Assembly (NCBI GenBank): GCA_021018815.1
Contig: JAITYX010000017.1
Coordinates: 372,001 to 436,000, forward strand
Direction of reading: 5' to 3'
DNA: 64,000 bases
DNA from: Talinum fruticosum
Taxonomy: Eukaryota > Streptophyta > Magnoliopsida > Caryophyllales > Talinaceae
Below are positions 29,564 to 43,600 of the stretch, piece after piece; position 1 is the first letter of the stretch; every line of letters begins with the position of its first letter. Both the position numbers and the translations under genes were made by a program. The notes beneath the pieces were generated by a model that was given only the letters and a program-made list of their open reading frames with translations, ran no database searches and was not told the origin of the DNA.

Positions 29564-32500
29564 TTTTTTTTGCATAAACGTTATCTATTTTTTAAAAGTA
29601 TAAATTATCTATTTGTTATTTTACCTAAATACATAAATAATCTCAATAAATAAAAATACGTGTTCTAATAATGACCACATATAGGTTATAACGCAAATAA
29701 ATTATGTAGAGACCACTTTTGTCTTTGAGACAGAAATTCAACTTCGATTATACATTGCATAATTCCTTCAATAGTCACTTCATAAGTCCGTATGTATCTC
29801 ACATGTTTATTGTGGCTCCTGTAATGAATTTGAAAGGTACCGTGGAATTCTTATTTGTAGTTTTTCACCTAACCATAAAAAAGTGGAGAATGACAAGATA
29901 TATACAACTTCAATTACTTTTTAAAAGTTTGTAATTTTACTAATTTTTTGTAAGTATTAATTTTTACAATCAACTAATTACCAATAACAAATTTAGTGTG
30001 TTATGTTCAAATTTTTGGATTTTTTAACTATATTTGATGTAGAATAAACCCTTTTTAAAAAATAAAAAATATTCATCAAAACATAACTTTACTTTTGATT
30101 TTCGTTTTCTCTTAAATGGGAAACAATTATTACACAAGGACCAAGAATTCCTCTTATGTGTTGTACCTTGTCATCAAGAAAACAAGTAAAAAAGCAATGC
30201 CTATCCATTAGATAGATGTACCTCCCAAATCCCAAAAAAAAAAAAAAAGTTAATTGGTGACAGAAAAATAATGCATGTATATCCATAATTGTGTGAACTT
30301 GGATGACAATTTAATGTATTTTTTTAATCGAGTAGCTAGATTTATCCGTTTAAATTTCTTATGTCAGAGCAAGTTAATGTCAAACCTACTGTTGTCACCA
30401 CACAAATTCCTCAAACAAGAGAAATTTGTCTTCTCTTTCCCTCCAAATAATCGGGACGTGGGGAGGCGGAGGATGTAAATAGGATGTCACTCGTCTCTCA
30501 ACATTTATCCTTTTCTATAAGTGTAGAAAATTTCAAGATACTTGTAAAATTTTTATTATTTAATAATTATTTAGTTAAAAGACTGATAAGTTTAAGGTTT
30601 TAAGAACTAAATTATAATAAATAAGTATTAAAAAATAATATTTACAAAAATAAAAGAATACAAACTATCACCCAAAATGTAATTGTCTGATACCTCCTCT
30701 TGGAGTGAAGCCAAGATATGAAAGCCAAGTACTCTTGTCATGGTGGGTAGTTGGGGGTTGAGAGAACTGCATGGGATTTTTTTTTTTTATTGTGTGTGTA
30801 TTTTTTTAGGCATTAATTTCAAATAACATTTTTATCTACATTTATTCTGTATGCATACTATTTTAGTCTTCAAATCATTTGCAAATCTGTTGGAATATTA
30901 TGTTCGGACTCTATAAGTGTCAATTCAACTTGATATTTGATCCCAAAATAGATAAAAATAAATCGGCATCATATTAGATTAGTTAAATGTACTTTTCATG
31001 TTGACATTGTTAATCGTATTATTTAATGTAGTTATCTCACATAATATTAGATCCTCGGTTGATTAATCACGGTTACTTATTGAAGAAAAAATGACAAGTT
31101 TGATTGAACTCGATCCAATATCATCACTTACACTTACTTTCACATATGGGGGAGGACATATACTCCACTAGATATTATAAGTTAGTTCGAGTTAGTGATG
31201 GAGTTAGAAATTTTTTTATAATGGTGTCCTATTTTTTAGATTTTTTAATATTTAATAATACAAGTTAAATTTTATAGGTGTATATTCAAAATTTTTTATA
31301 ATTTTTTTATTTAAACAATTTATTTCAACTAATAGTGTCATGTGACACTGTTATCTTATGATTGCATCTACCCCAGTTTAATTCGTTTGTCATTATTTCC
31401 TTAAAAACAAAAGATTATGTTTAATTCATAACAATTGCATCTACCCTGGTTTAATTAGTTTGTCATTTGTTTCCTTCAAAACAAAAGATTATGTTTTAAT
31501 CTTATGAATTGAGAAAATATATACTATGAGAGTTAAACCCCTTTTGGGCTAACAGTAGCTTGATTGTAATTAACAAAATTAGTTTGAATGTTACTGTGGT
31601 GCCTACTATCTCCTTGTTAGGCTCTATTCCATTTAACCGTAAGGAGTCTGTATAGTTGTAAAGAGTTGTAAGCACAATTGTAAGGAGATATAAGCGGATG
31701 AATGAGTTGTAAGCAACTTTAACATAATTGTAAAGTTAATTATAAAAAGTTATAAGAAACTTGTAAATAACCGTAGTTATAAGAAACTGTAAGGTTATAA
31801 GTTAAAAGTTAACTACAACAGGGTTTTAAGAATTTTGACGCCCAAAAATCTAATTTAGAAAATACTCAAAATAAAATTGTGGGACAACTTAAAAATATCA
31901 AAAGTGATGAAGATTAATTCCATCCACACATTAAAATTTAACACACAAATCAAACAATAACAAGCATAATCTATATATTAAAACAACTAATTTATCAAGT
32001 ACTTTATATGACACCACTATCTTATTGGAGTGACAACAATTCAAACAGCATAAATCATGTTTGGCATGGGATATAATTATTTTTTATGAACCCAAGGTGT
32101 GAAATGTTGGTGTCCATTGTGCACATCCTCGTCAATTATTGGGATCCTCCATATTTTAATTGGGAAGCTCCTCACCTTGCAATAAAATAAACAGTAACTC
32201 AAAAGTATGCTCTTTCACATAAATAATATCTTTGACTTGATCTTTTGGTTGAAAAAAGTGCATGAAAGACGTAATATTTGAACAACCCTCATATCCTAAC
32301 CTAATCTAATCACATTACTAATTCTTACAAATTATAAGTCTCAAAACTTTCGAATCCTAATTCCGACTAGTAGGGTGTCGGCTACATAACCCGTCATTTC
32401 TTATTTTTAAAATGTGTCATGTCATCGAATTTATAATCTCAGTTCACCATTGCTGCAGATTTCCACCTCCAGTCCCATAAAATACTTTATGAGATATAAA

Positions 32501-33236
32501 TCTACAATTACCCTTATTTCACCCTTTTACCTTAATAATTGAAAAAAAAAAATCAACTGGTATTGAAAGTCAACCGGTAAGCAAGCCCAAGAAAAATACA
32601 GTGTACAGGTAATGGGCATGGCCTATTGCTTCTATGGCCCCTGAGCCCGTGTTTGCTGGGCCATGGTAAGTATGTTGTGGATCAATTGACTTCATTACTA
32701 GTTTTGCACTTTTTTCCCCTTATACGTACAAGAAAATGGGAAGAGTCTGATCTAATGTGATGAAATAAGCATGAATTTGACATTGCTAAGAGAAATCCGA
32801 ACCTTACCTGAATTGAATCCATTTTGATCCGAGATTGACACGATTAAACCATTTATATATTTTAACTAATTTTGAGTGAATCTAAATTATTTTTAAACTT
32901 GACTTTATTATTAAATGGAGTAATTTGAATCAATCAATTGCCTATATTTACACATAATTTAGTAAATATTGTACTATAATTTTGAAATTATAGTGTAATA
33001 ACAGTGATATATCATTTTAATAAAAAAAAGAACTTGTAACTAACTTTTTTTTTATTTTAAAAAAACTTGTTTTTCCCAATAAAGTGGTACTTGGGATAAA
33101 ATTTTGTACTAAAGTGGTGGTTTAAAAAATAAAATAATATGGTGGCTTTTTGAAAAAATTGGAAACTGGGTGGCAAATTGAGCTAAATCCAATTCCAAAC
33201 CCATAAATAGATGGACTCTTTTACCCTCACTTTTTA
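29564..33236. other. AT-rich intergenic sequence
   Basis: 3.7 kb without a gene-like frame. Contains homopolymer runs, the 31361-31500 duplication, and a stretch at 31630-31810 where the word TTGTAAG and variants recur irregularly. Probably decayed transposon DNA. Confidence 0.5.
31361..31500. repeat. Two-copy tandem repeat, 73 bp
   Basis: Units begin ATTGCATCTACCC at 31361 and 31434 and share CAAAAGATTATGTTT near their ends. Several substitutions and small indels separate them. Confidence 0.8.
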
Positions 33237-33630
33237 TTAGGATGTTCAAAGTCGATTAACCAAATTTTCGGTTCAAGAAAATTTTAAACCGAAACCCAAC
33301 AAAAAGTATCGGTTCAGTTCGGCCAAAATCTGAATTGTAAATGAATCGATTTTTTTAATCGAAAATTACAATTCGGTTAATCGAAATTTTTTGGTTCGGT
33401 TATTGGTTAACCACTTAAAATATAATATAAAATTTACATTTTATACCTATAATTTTTTATTTTTAAAATAAAATATTTTGAAAAAACATATTTTGATTTA
33501 GATTAACAGACAAGTAATCGAATTTTAAAACCGGAAAACCAAAAATTGATTAACCAAACCATTTTTTTAAAAAATTATTCGATTAACCAATTTTTTGATT
33601 TTTCGATTCTGATTTTTCTTGCTCACGCCT
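33237..33630. mobile_element. hAT-like MITE with 8-bp target-site duplication
   Basis: A 394-bp segment starts TTAGGATGTTCAAAG and ends (reverse complement) AGGCGTGAGCAAG, and is flanked by the perfect 8-bp direct repeat ACTTTTTA (33229-33236 and 33631-33638). Inside, words such as GGTTAACCA, CGGTTCGGTT and their complements recur, so most of the element is self-complementary. Short AGG-type ends and an 8-bp duplication are features of hAT elements. No coding capacity. Confidence 0.7.
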
Positions 33631-33688
33631 ACTTTTTAGAGTAGCCAAGATTTTTGGGGCAAAAACCAATCAAACAATGGTTTCGAAG

Positions 33689-33842
33689 CCCGGGGCTGAG
33701 GTACGGGAAGGCGCAGGGGACCTCTCTCTCTTTCTTGGCCCGGGGCTGAGGTACGGGAATTCGCAGGGACCTCTCCTCTCTCTCTTTCTTGGCCCGGGGC
33801 TGAGGTACGGGAAGGCACAGGGAACCTCTCCCTCTCTCGTGG
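33689..33842. repeat. Three-unit GC-rich minisatellite
   Basis: Three units of 50, 54 and 50 bp start at 33689, 33739 and 33793 with CCCGGGGCTGAGGTACGGGA and end in a CT-rich tail plus TTGG or GTGG. It lies in the promoter or upstream leader of nucleotidyltransferase copy 1. Copy 2 has only a plain CT run (48308-48331) at the matching place. Confidence 0.9.
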
Positions 33843-34726
33843 AGTGTCTCATTCCCTTTCTCTCTCTTCCCAAATCTCCTCCAAACAGCATCAAGATTCT
33901 CTAATCTCTATCCTCCGTCCGCAACCTCCATTAGTTACCCCCAATACCCGCATTACACCTGAATTTCCCTGTTCAAAAACCCATTTTTCCTGGGGCAACA
34001 AATCCCTTCGTCGCCCATGTCTTTGATTCTATAACCCAACTCCCCTGTTCTCTTTTCTTACCTGATTCTCCACTTGCGATCCGTCTCTCTCTGCTTCTTT
34101 CATTAACTTGGGGTTCCATTAGCATAAATTTTTTTGTTAAACACAAACCGCATTAATCCCCATTTGAGTTTTTCTTCTTTTTCTCAATCTTTGATCCCCC
34201 TTGCCCTAATTAAAAAGGGATTCGTACACATTGCAGTTACCTTAGTGTTGTAACTCACTTGGAGGCATTCGACCAATTGTGTTAGGGTTTTATTTTTCCA
34301 ACTTGGATTAATCCAATTTGCCCTAACCTTGTCGAAACAGGGTAGTTTTGGGGTGACTGCGATTTGGTTGGTGTTTTTGCCTGGTTTCATGTTGATTGAT
34401 CACCAAAACTTTGTAGGATTTACTTGGAGCAGCCCAAGTTAGGAGGTTTTTCTGGGTTTTTGTTGTTGTGCAGTAATTGTACTATTCCTGATGAATATAG
34501 TCCAACTGTCGGTGGGAAATTCCCTGTTCCTTTCCTTCTTTGTTTTGTTCTGTGTGGGAAGTATTGCCTGCCCAAGTTTTTTGGGAAGTTGTAAATTTTG
34601 AACTCGTCAAGTGTCCATTTCCTGCACTTTTGAAGGGGTTGTTTTTGGTGTTATCGGTTAGGGTTTTAGTGGGAGGTGTGTTTTGGAGGAGTAGAGGCTG
34701 ACTAAAGGGAATAGCCTTTGCCTTGC
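33843..34726 (+). promoter_or_regulatory. Leader/promoter region of nucleotidyltransferase copy 1
   Basis: Sequence shared with copy 2 (48335-49168) starts around the AAGATTCTCTAATCTCTATC word (33892; 48351 in copy 2), so this is probably transcribed leader conserved by the duplication. It contains several upstream ATGs with short frames, for example at 34017 and 34388, which could lower translation. Transcription start cannot be set from the sequence. Confidence 0.5.
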
Positions 34727-37586
34727 ATGGGCGAGCATGAGGGATGGCCAGAGCCAAGTGGGCTACTGCCTAATGGATTATTGCCCAATGAATCTGCTCC
34801 TGTGATTCGCGTTCTGGATGCAGAACGATGGTCAAAAGCCCAGGAGAGAACGGCAGAGCTTATAAGCTGCATTCAGCCCAACCAACCATCCGAAGAACGG
34901 AGAAATGCTGTTGCAGATTATGTGCAGCGGCTGATCATGAAATGCTTCCCATGTCAGGTGAAAGCCTCTATCTTTGGAATTGTGATTGTTGCCAATTGCA
35001 GAGTGTTTTTAGCAGTGGTATGATTTGTTTGTGCATTGATCTGGCAGCATTATTTTGCTGTTAATGTTTGATAGTTTTAGTTTGGGGGCAGGGTGTTGGG
35101 CTATACAGAGTGCTTAAGACATAAGCATTTACAGCCTTAGTCCATTTGTACTCATAGATGTTTGATGACTTGCTGATGTGTCAATCAAACATTAGACTTT
35201 TACACAAGTTTATAAACGATCAAATGTATGAGTGATTTGGAGTCCATCCCCAAGCGATAGCATACCGGATCCGCCACTGTTTTAAGTCCAATTCTTTTCG
35301 TTGAATCAAGTACACATTATGAATTCACGTTTGATATCTGGAGCTGGTCATGCACAAGCACAAGCACAACCTATACTGTGTTGGTCCACATTGCTTATTT
35401 ATAGTGTCCCTTAGTTTCAACTTCTATTGTGGTATGATCATAAGTTTTAGTTAAAGGGAAAAACAATCATGAGGCCCCTTTTCCTAAATTACTTGAGATT
35501 TGTAGATTGGAACACAAGCTTAAAACATAAAGGAGAAATTATATGATAAAACTGAACTACATATTTTTTTAGGAGGGTACGAAAATTCATACTAAGGGCA
35601 TATGTGTCTGATGTTTAGTATGCAAAAATTTCATAATCTTAGGCAATCACATAAGATTTAGTAAGTGCAAATAATATGAGAAAAAGGGGCCCTAATAGTG
35701 GTTTTTCCTTAATTTAATTCTTTTTAATCCTTTATTTGAGGGGGTGTGGAATTTTCAATTTAGACTTCTTCGCGAATCGTGAAGTAAGTCTTGCCTTTAC
35801 TTGGAAAAGGTGGGCGGGGGGATATTTTATAAATGCAAAATGGTTTGATGTTCATGCATTTACCCAGTTTCTATTCTTCATTATGAAACTTTTCCATGTA
35901 CGACTTAACAGGTCTTCACTTTCGGGTCTGTTCCTCTCAAGACATATTTGCCTGATGGGGACATTGACTTGACAGCATTCAGTAAGAACCAGTCATTGAA
36001 GGACTCATGGGCTAGTCAAGTGCGTGATATGTTGGAGAGCGAAGAGAGGAATGAAAATGCTGAATTTCGTGTAAAAGAAGTTCAATACATCCAGGCAGAA
36101 GTGAGTCTTTCATACCAAACATTTTGTGATTTATTCTTGTTTTCCTGCTTAGTTTTTAAAGCAATAGATAGGGTATTTTAATCTTTTAATCTAGGTTCCA
36201 AAGAAAACAGCCTCTTTGTATCCAAGGGTAAGGCCGACACATCCGGCTCCCCCAAACTCGTCTTCGTTAGGGCTATTGGATATGGGTTTGATTTTGTGTT
36301 TAATATCTTAACCTTTTAGAGGTGAAATGTGAATGCTATCCGTAATACTATAGTAATTGCTTATCTGAGTTCTTTGGCGGAAGATACTATCCTCTTTTTG
36401 GGGGAGTGGGGCATGTGATTTTTGTTGCACTTTGTTTGCCTTTAATTTTTTTCTTTTTATGCACAGATATTGACAAAAATAACTTTAAGGCCTTAAATGA
36501 ACCATAAATAAGCTTCACTTGTATGGCTCAGTATTCTTTTGATTTATGTAGTTCCATTTTCTCCGCCCAATTCGTGCAGGTCAAGCTTATAAAGTGTCTT
36601 GTGGAGAATATTGTTGTGGACATATCATTTAATCAGTTGGGTGGGTTATGCACCCTGTGCTTCCTTGAGGAGGTGATGTTCTAAATCTTCAACTCTTATA
36701 CATCAGATATTGTCCACCATTTATTGTTAACTATGATGTTTTAATTCCATTTCTATCGATTGCAGGTTGACCATTTGATAAATCAGAATCATCTGTTTAA
36801 GCGCAGCATTATATTGATAAAAGCCTGGTGTTACTATGAGAGTCGTATATTGGGTGCTCATCATGGGCTTATCTCTACTTATGCGCTGGAGACCTTGGTT
36901 CTTTACATATTTCATGTTTTCAACAATTCCTTTGCTGGACCACTGGAGGTGCTATCCTTACATCTGTCTTTCCTTTTACTGGGTTACATCCTACATGCTT
37001 TGTGGTATTCACTGACCCATTTTATTTGCAGGTTCTTTACCGTTTTTTGGAATTCTTTAGTAATTTTGATTGGGACAATTTTTGTGTGAGTTTATGGGGC
37101 CCTGTACCTATTAATTCACTTCCTGATGTAACTGGTATATATCATCTTTGCAGCTGTATGAATTGCCAAAATTTAATTTTGGATGTTGTTTCTTAAGTTC
37201 TTTCCTATGGTTAAATTTGCAGCGGAGCCTCCTCGTAAAGACAGTGGAGAGTTGCTGCTAAGCAAATTGTTTCTTGATGCTTGTAGTTCTGTTTATGCTG
37301 TCTTCCCTGGAGGTCAAGAAAATCATGGGCAGCCCTTTAGTTCCAAATATTTCAATGTCATTGATCCTCTGCGTGTCAATAACAACCTTGGACGAAGTGT
37401 TAGTAAAGGTATTTAAACTAACCTGAGTAAAAGATGGTTTAAGATGCTCATATGGCTTCATCTTTCCCTCCTGAGTCTTGTTGGGTCTATTTATTTTAGT
37501 CAATTATACTTAGTAATCTTATGGAGTCTCTTTCTTTTGGTTGTTTATAATTTATACCTATTAATCTTTAGAAGAAAACATCAATG

Positions 37587-37617
<31 letters not shown>

Positions 37618-40600
37618 ACGAGGCATTGCCCCGACATGCTGTTGTTTTAGTGTGTTCTGTTGTGTTTCAGTCTATAACTGATTCAGGTGTGAAATATTTA
37701 GGGTTAAAATGTCATGCTTTATTGAGCCATATATCTTTTATTATTTGATAGTTGATGAAGACAATAGGAAAAGGAATAATACGTTTATTTCTTGATGAAA
37801 AACTTTGAAATTAACAATTGTTTTGATAGATTTACATACCATCATGCAAAATCAGATGTTTATAAGTGGTTGAGGTGAAAGTTACTGTGGTTAAGCGTTT
37901 ATAGTAACATTTTCTTAATCCTAATTGCATCACATACTGTTTTCAGGTAACTTCTATAGAATACGAAGCGCTTTTTCATTTGGGGCTAAAAGGTTAGCAA
38001 GGTTACTTGACTGCCCAAACGAGAACATTGTTTTTGAGTTAAACCAGTTCTTTATGAACACATGGGAGAGGCACGGTAGTGGCCTCCGTCCCGATGCTCC
38101 ATCGAGTGACTTGTGGCAATTGAGGCCATCCGATCAAGATCATGCTTTTGATAATCAAAAGAATGCTTCAAGTAGCAGGAAAAAGGACGAGAATGCTTCT
38201 ATTCATGAAGTTGAGGTCGAGGACCCTGCGATATCTTGTTCCTTATCCTCTCAACCCCATAATTATGCATTGGAAAGTGCTTCTCAAAGTAATGATTTCC
38301 CTGCAATTGCTCAGACAGAAGGTCAGAAGGGTTATGGCAGTCTAAGCAGCTCAAGGATGTCAGATCAGACTCAAAAGGGCAATTCCAATCAAAAAGCACA
38401 AATTGTCAGAAGTCAGAGGAATGGGAAAACTGATCACATGGTGAATGAAGTTCAGGGTAGGTATCTTTTTGCCAGGACACGGTCAAGTCCTGAGCTTACT
38501 GACATGAATTGGGATGCATCTTTTCGGGCGAGGCATATTAAGCCTGCTGAAAGTGGGAAAAACCAGATAGTTTCTGTGAAGGTGGATGCTAGTCGAAGGA
38601 AAAAGATAACTTCTGAAACTGTCTCAATCCAAAGCTCTGGATCCTCGTTAGATGATCCTTCATCAGGCAGGCATAGCTCCTGTCACATGCTAGATAGCGC
38701 TGCTGATTCAAACAGTATTTCAGGTGGCTATGATGATGAATCTGGAAATGGCCCTGTCAGGGAGGATCATTCTTCTGTGATGGGGGCTCAAGGGATGCAT
38801 CAAGCAGAGCAAGATCTTGTAAATTTGATGGCTTCATCTTCTGTACATAATTTTGGTGGACAAGTGCCTATGCCAATGAACTTGGCTTCACCACATTTAC
38901 CTCTACCAATCTCGCCATCAGTGCTGGCTTCTATGGGATATGCTCAAAGAACCATGACTGGGTTGGTTTCGACAAATATTCCCTTAATTGATCCTTACTG
39001 GGCCACAAAGCTGCAGTTTCATCAGGGCTTGATGGCCTCTTCACTAGGTCGATATTTTCCAGGAGTTGGATTGCCTACAAATTCGGACGATCCAGTTGGG
39101 CAGGTTAATAAGAATTTTGGTTCTGCTGAAATGGTACATGGAGATGCTGATACTGAACACTGGCAGGAGCGTGTTGTGCCTTCAGAAGGGGGCATTGGCC
39201 GTGATGATGCAAGTTTGGAGCTGCATGCAGATGAGAGACAGCCATCAACTCCTGCAAATTCCAACTTTATTCCTTCTCACGTAGCTAGTTCGGGAACTTT
39301 TCTTGAAGCACATAGGAGATTTACCAAGGATAGTCAAGGGTCTACAAAAGATGTTTATTTAGAAATATTCCAGCAGCATGATAACCAAGTAAATGAGGTG
39401 TACTCAGATGAGAGGGTATCTAGTGCAAGATTATGTTCTGCTTCTCAGTCTGGTTCAGTGAGAAGTAAGACATCATCATCTCAGAGCTCCTGGGATGGAT
39501 CTTCCGCAAGAGTCTCAAAGGTGGCCAGAGATAAACGGGGAAAGAAAACAGTTCGTTCTGCAGTAGCACCATCTAACATTAATGGTAAAGGGAAAATTAT
39601 CTCCGAAGATTCTGCTACTGGGACAGATGATGAGGATAGAGATTGGAACACTGCATCAGCTATGGGGACTGAAATTGAGGAAAGAAGAACATCTTCTCAA
39701 TCTTCCTCTGTTTTGCATGAGTCAAGGAATAGCTTGCCTTGCTTGGAAGGGACCCAGACCAGTGGCTCTGATACAGTAATGCCTATTAATCCTATGTTTA
39801 TTGATCCTGCCTCACGACAAAGAATGGTGGATAATTCTGGGGTTGTTCCTTTTACATTTTATCCCACAGGACCGCCAGTGCCTTTTCTTACAATGCTTCC
39901 AGTGTATAACTTTCCTACTGACTCGGGAACTTCTGATGCACGAAGTAGTAAGGTAGGTGTGGAGAGTGGTCCTGATAACAGTGATTCTGTTCGAAATTTT
40001 GGTTCATTTGAGGGACATGATGCTCCTGATGTCTTAAACACCTCTAGTTCCATGAGAAGAGCAACTGCAACAGAGTCATCAGAGGAGCTCAAGGGTGATA
40101 TTCTTAACAGTGATTTTGCTAGCCACTGGCAAAATCTGCAATATGGCCGATTTTGCCAAAACTCACGGTATCCTGCACCAGTTGTCGGCCCCTCTCCTGT
40201 TGTCGTGCCTCCTCCTATGTACTTACAAGGCCACTTTCCTTGGGATGGTCCTGGCAGACCTTTTGCAGCAAATGCCAATGTTTTCTCTCAGCTTATGAGC
40301 TATGGTCCTCGGCTTGTTCCTGTTGCTCCTCTTCAGTCCACGTCTAATAGACCCGCTATGGTCTATCAACAGTATGTTGATGAACTGCCAAGATATCGCA
40401 GTGGAACAGGAACTTACCTACCAAATCCTGTGAGATAATCTCTCTTAACACTCTCTACTTCTACTGTTTTCCTTGTCTGTGGAATAGACCCTCTGTCGAA
40501 TCACTGTCTGAGTACATCAACTTTGAAACCCTCAAGTCTTTTACGGTAGGTTATAGGAAAATGTGATATAGGGCTGAGATCTAAGCCCCGTAAAATCGAA

Positions 40601-43600
40601 TTTTCCTCCTGACTTGTGATTCTTTTAGCATGATTCCTATATTAGATAGGCTGCAGTGCTCATGCAGATATTGTCTAGGCCTAACACATGGGGCCTGTTC
40701 CTTTGGGTGGTCATTAGGAAAAATCCACCATCACCCACACTCACCCACACTTCCTAGAAAAAATCTATACTCAACCACACTCAACAACTTTCAACCATAC
40801 TCATACTCACCCATGCTCCCCCATATTCACCCACACTCACCCATTGCTTGAATTACAAAAGATCAACTCTCTACAATTCTCAACCATACTCAACCACACT
40901 TCCCAAAAAAAAAATAAAATCAATACTCAACTACACTCAACCACACATATAAACACTTAGCCACGTTCAACTACAAAACCACACCATTTTAATCAGGAAT
41001 CCAAGGCAGATACAAAATTATTAGAAGTATAAAAAAGAGATAGTAAACTTGGTCCAATTAAGCTCAATTATTGTGGCTTTCTTCCCTAAATATGGAAGAA
41101 AATGGGTAAACATCCTACAAATTTAGAAACCTAAAATATGTGATGAACTCGAAAATGATGAAATTGGCTAACCTAAAATTGTTTGTATAGGAAGCTAAAC
41201 TTAGCTGAAGACTAATAAATGTCATTAATACTTTCCTATGATGCACTATTAAAATACATGCAAAATAACAAAATAATACTCCTATCAAAATACAAAGCCT
41301 TCCTGAAAGTTAGAATATTTCCTAACACATAAATGTGTATTTTCTTCCTTTACCCTTGTTTTGCTTCACCTTTCTTCCCTAGTAGTACCTATTTATCTGT
41401 TCTCCAGGACCATGAAGACCTTTATCTATTTTCTAACTATTTAGGACGAGGAGGGAGCCTAGAAAACCCATCAGTAGCAAGACTTGGTGGTCTACTCCAA
41501 GCCTTTTGTCCCCCCCCAAAAAAAAAAAATTCTCTTTTTCCTCTTCCCCTGCTGAATGGTGCTCCTATATATGATGCGCTGACAGCATGATGCATTGGGT
41601 TCAGCTATTAGATATTATTCTAGCACGCAAACCTAACCTTTAGACCATTGCTTTCACCTTGGCTCATAGTCTAGACCTTCAAAGCACGTTCTCCTTGGTC
41701 CATAAATTTGAAAGCATATGTTGCTAAAATAGACTTTATTTTGCCCCTTGTATAGTGTTACTTATTTCTTTGATCTTTCGATGTGGGATCGGGTATGACT
41801 TAAGAGCGTATGACAAACTCCTCTGTTGAGAAATAGTGCCCTCATTGGAGCTTGGAGTCATGGTATGAACGTGATCCATAGTTTCCTCTCCGCTGGCATT
41901 GAGTGACCTATAATTTGCCTAGCAAAATTTGTGATGTGAATCTCAAGAAAAGGAAATAAGAATTTTATTATTTATAGTATAAACATATTAGGATTAGGAA
42001 ATTATTGTATTTGATATATTGAATTGTATTTTCATATTTGAAAATAGGGTTATTATTAGGATAGTAGATTTTGAGTTTTTAGCTTTATTATTATCTAGGA
42101 AAGTAGTCTTTTAGTTATATTATGATATTAGATTAGTTTCCTTATGTTGTTAGGAGTTCTAGGTTATAAATACCCCTTTAATGCTGTTTTAATTTTGGAG
42201 TTAATTATGGAATAAAATTGAGGAGTTAGTTTTGGAGTGGATCTCCATCAATCTGTTTCAAAACCATTCGTATGACCTTAACCCATCGGGTCGAGTGTGT
42301 AGATCCTCTATTGATCCAAGTATCCAACACCTTAACCTTTAGACCATTGACATTTGGGTCTAAAGAATGAAACTTTGAAGTCCATTGTTCTCACTTGGGT
42401 TTGAAAGAGAAAAAGGAAAGCACTTGTTGTAGCAGTTATGACCTTGTACCTATAAAGTGTTCCTTATTCTCTTTATCTTCCATTGTGGGATCAGGGTGTT
42501 ATGCCATATTGTTAGGGAAGTCCATTGTAAAGAATGCTTGTACCAAAGCATCTCAGGAAGAGCAAATCCTGAGAATTTTCTGTTCGAGCATGTACATGAG
42601 TAACAAGTATGTTAGACAGGAATTCTGGGGCAAGTCATCAGTCAGGAAAATGGTTCTACATAATTCATACTTTTTGGGAAGGTTTGGGACTTGGGGTGTT
42701 ACAAACTCACTTCTCTTTTAGGAATATTGACCTGTACTTGCAAGAATGAGCTACGCACGTAAGAAACTCAGGTCCAAAAACTAGGGCCTGCACTTTCTTG
42801 TGATGAAGAAGTGTAGAGTACTGAATGCCTGAGTAAAGTTATATAAATTTGAAAGTTCGAGTAGTGTATGATATAATCAATATTACGGGAAAGCAACTCA
42901 ATTTCATGTATGGCTTAGGAGCATTTCATAAGTCTTTCTCATGCTCTATTCTGGGTGTAGAAGTAGGTTATCCTGGATTAAAGTACAGAGCAGCCACACT
43001 GGTGCCCCAGAGGCGTATAAGTGACAAGCAGAGTTTCATAGAAGCCTAGCAGCAGGAGCTGCCTGAATATGAAGCTGTGGCTGTTGCCCTGGAGGTTGAG
43101 ATGAGTTTTCTTCAATTCCAGCTTTTTGGGCAAGGCTTTTCTTGTAAGGAAGTTTGGTAGGTATAGTGCAGCAAGTTGCTAACTCACTTGCCAGCTCATC
43201 AGCTTAAGTGTCAGAAGGTTTGTTGTTAGTAATCAGTTGAAATTTGTGAGTTCAGCAGTACAAATACACTTGGGGCTAGCTTGTACATCTGTTTGGCAGA
43301 AATCATTCAAATAGTATCCATCTTGACCTCCTCCGTGCCATAGTGAATTTGAGTGGCCATGCTTTGTTTTTAAAGTCCCTGCTCATTTCTAGCTACTGGT
43401 GTAGACTGAAGGTTTTACAGGTCCACCTTCTCTGAAATCAGAGCCTTAAACCATGCATTTCCTTTCTATGGAGTTTGACTGAAGCTGTGGAACTGACAGG
43501 TGACAAGAATTCTTCCATTATAAAATATGTATGGAGTAACTTTTGACTATACCGTTGTTTGTGCTATCATGTATATAGGTCTATAATAGTGAGTATTAAT

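Noticed and set aside
39859..40278. 139-codon minus-strand frame
   Set aside because: Antisense to the long exon 7 of nucleotidyltransferase copy 1.
40690..41010. CRISPR-like array of short CACTCA repeats
   Set aside because: No regular repeat-spacer spacing, low complexity, and a plant nuclear context.
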